Source of the DNA: Branchiostoma floridae
Taxonomy: Eukaryota; Chordata; Leptocardii; Amphioxiformes; Branchiostomatidae
DNA length: 64,000 nt
Direction: 5' to 3'
Assembly: GCF_000003815.2 (NCBI RefSeq)
Contig: NC_049986.1
Span: forward strand, 10,402,369-10,466,368
In this document: piece by piece, positions 62,771 through 64,000 of the stretch
Layout: every line of letters begins with the position of its first letter
Numbering within the stretch: the stretch's first letter is position 1
Notes under the pieces: generated by a model
The model's input: only the letters and a program-made list of their open reading frames with translations
The model's database searches: none
Told to the model about the DNA's origin: nothing
Translations under genes and position numbers: made by a program

Positions 62771-63460
62771 GGCTGCTTTTTGACGTTTTTAAGGATTTTT
62801 CATCGGGCTTTCTATTTTATACCGCTTGATTTATGTCTCGTGTCGGCGTGTCCCTTTTAGGACTCTTTTAGCGTTTTTTAAAACTCCTTTTTAACGATTT
62901 TAGTTTTTGAATTTGTTTGCAGCATAATAAAAATCTCACGATACGCCAGTTATAAAGGTAAGCGAAAGTATAAGGTCGCAGAACTCAACTTTAAATTCCG
63001 CCCACAATGGCGTTGTGATGCTTACAGCATGGTATAGTGGCGCCGCCTAGCAACAAGAAAACGCAAGGCAGTACCTACTGCTATTCTTAGTTCCATTGCT
63101 AGACGACGCTTTTGAGCCATGAGAAATCCGTACAGATGACAAGTGTGTATTCGTGGATCTCAATCAGTTCTTTTTGGGAGAAAGGCAACATTCGTATAAA
63201 ATGAAGCTTATGGTCTGGTCAGGATTTGTATCAATTTATGGCCGTTTTAAAGAAAGAAAAAAAATCAACCATACTGTTAACATACAAAGAATCTGCAAAA
63301 TGAGTAAATATGAAATACATGTCGAAAAATCGCAAAAAAAAAATCACTTCTATTGTTCGTAGAATACGGAGAGTAAATTCCATAGTCAAAGAAGATGTGA
63401 AGAAATAGCGAGAATGAAGAACAGTGTTGTTCCGAATACTGTACTCTGGATGTTTAGTTA
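62771..63460. other. No gene recognised
   Basis: AT-rich with several short open frames; no motifs or clear repeats. Confidence 0.35.
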
Positions 63461-63464
63461 TTTG

Positions 63465-63825
63465 TTCAACCTTCCTGATGACCACGTTGATTTCATGATG
63501 GAGGTAACTTTTCTTTACGCTATCTATTTTAAGTCTTTTATTTGCTCGCCCGCATCAGTTTTGGGGGTGCAAATTGTACAAAGCAGCTGCAAAGTTTTTG
63601 TTTGAATTTGCACGCTCGCAGCAGTTTGGGGGTTAGTATAAGATGTTATCCATATAATCAAACCGATATGGCCTAAGGCCATGTTGATTTGATTATATGG
63701 ATGACATCCTCCGGGAACTCCAAAACTGATGCGAGCGAGCGAACAAAAAAAAAGTTTGACCAAAAAAAAAAGTTGCCTTCAGTATGAAATCAAAGTGGCC
63801 AGGAAGGTTGAACATAGGACTAAAC
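63465..63825. mobile_element. Foldback element with perfect central hairpin
   Basis: Outer arms caaccttcctg...ttgatttcat at 63468 and atgaaatcaaagtgg...aggaaggttg near 63785-63812 are inverted. The centre has atccatataatcaaa / tttgattatatggat and the palindrome atggcctaaggccat. ctgatgcgagcgagcgaac on the right faces ttgctcgcccgcatcag on the left. Confidence 0.7.
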
Positions 63826-64000
63826 ACACATAGTATGGTATACCAACAGTTAGGTGTAGGGATCAGTACATCATACGGGTGAAAAACATTTATTTTTTCT
63901 TCTTGAACCAATCCGAAAAAAAAACAGACCTGAAAAACAACAATAGAGGAACAGGTTTCGCCAATTACAAAATGGACACTCTATGTCGGCAGCCATTTGG

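Overview
The window looks like intron-rich genomic DNA from an invertebrate deuterostome, most likely a cephalochordate (amphioxus, Branchiostoma). This is inferred from vertebrate-like genes with GT-AG introns, a dense load of short non-autonomous repeats and LINE relics, and assembly N-runs. It cannot be proved without a database search.

Layout. (1) 2259-5785: the first coding exon of a uridine-cytidine kinase (minus strand) lies head to head with a complete seven-exon TMCO1 (plus strand). About 510 bp of shared promoter separates them and carries two 100-bp-spaced CCAAT boxes. (2) 7238-15126: a complete four-exon DAXX, the histone H3.3 chaperone, with SUMO-interacting motifs at both ends and a 4-kb first intron full of repeats. 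(3) 15127-28073: mostly repeats, including a tRNA-derived SINE, a 0.67-kb tandem duplication, a 42-bp minisatellite and a pogo-like TIR element nested in an older repeat. (4) 28074-57546: one large plus-strand gene that I assembled from 14 exons with unbroken reading phase, about 1058 codons. It joins an alpha/beta-hydrolase class 3 lipase (GHSMGGA, DPVPR, EH...Y) to a C-terminal P-loop GTPase (GPQNGGKST, DFPG) through a glycine-rich hydrophobic segment. Its introns hold an LTR-like element with a hairpin array, a Harbinger-like element, foldback elements, minisatellites and an almost intact APE-RT LINE in antisense. (5) 59691-62377: a complete four-exon minus-strand gene for a small single-pass membrane protein with six cysteines, of WBP1/VOPP1 (Shisa superfamily) type. 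(6) 62378-64000: repeats and a foldback element.

The genes do not form one pathway. The lipase-GTPase fusion is the most interesting system: hydrolase, membrane-active segment and nucleotide switch in one polypeptide suggest a GTP-regulated membrane lipase, possibly in immunity or organelle remodelling (inference). UCK and TMCO1 beside DAXX is notable because the human counterparts lie in the MHC paralogon (1q24, 9q34, 6p21). Hammerhead-like motifs, linked to palindromic Penelope-like sequences, occur at two places, and a related palindrome sits in DAXX intron 2.
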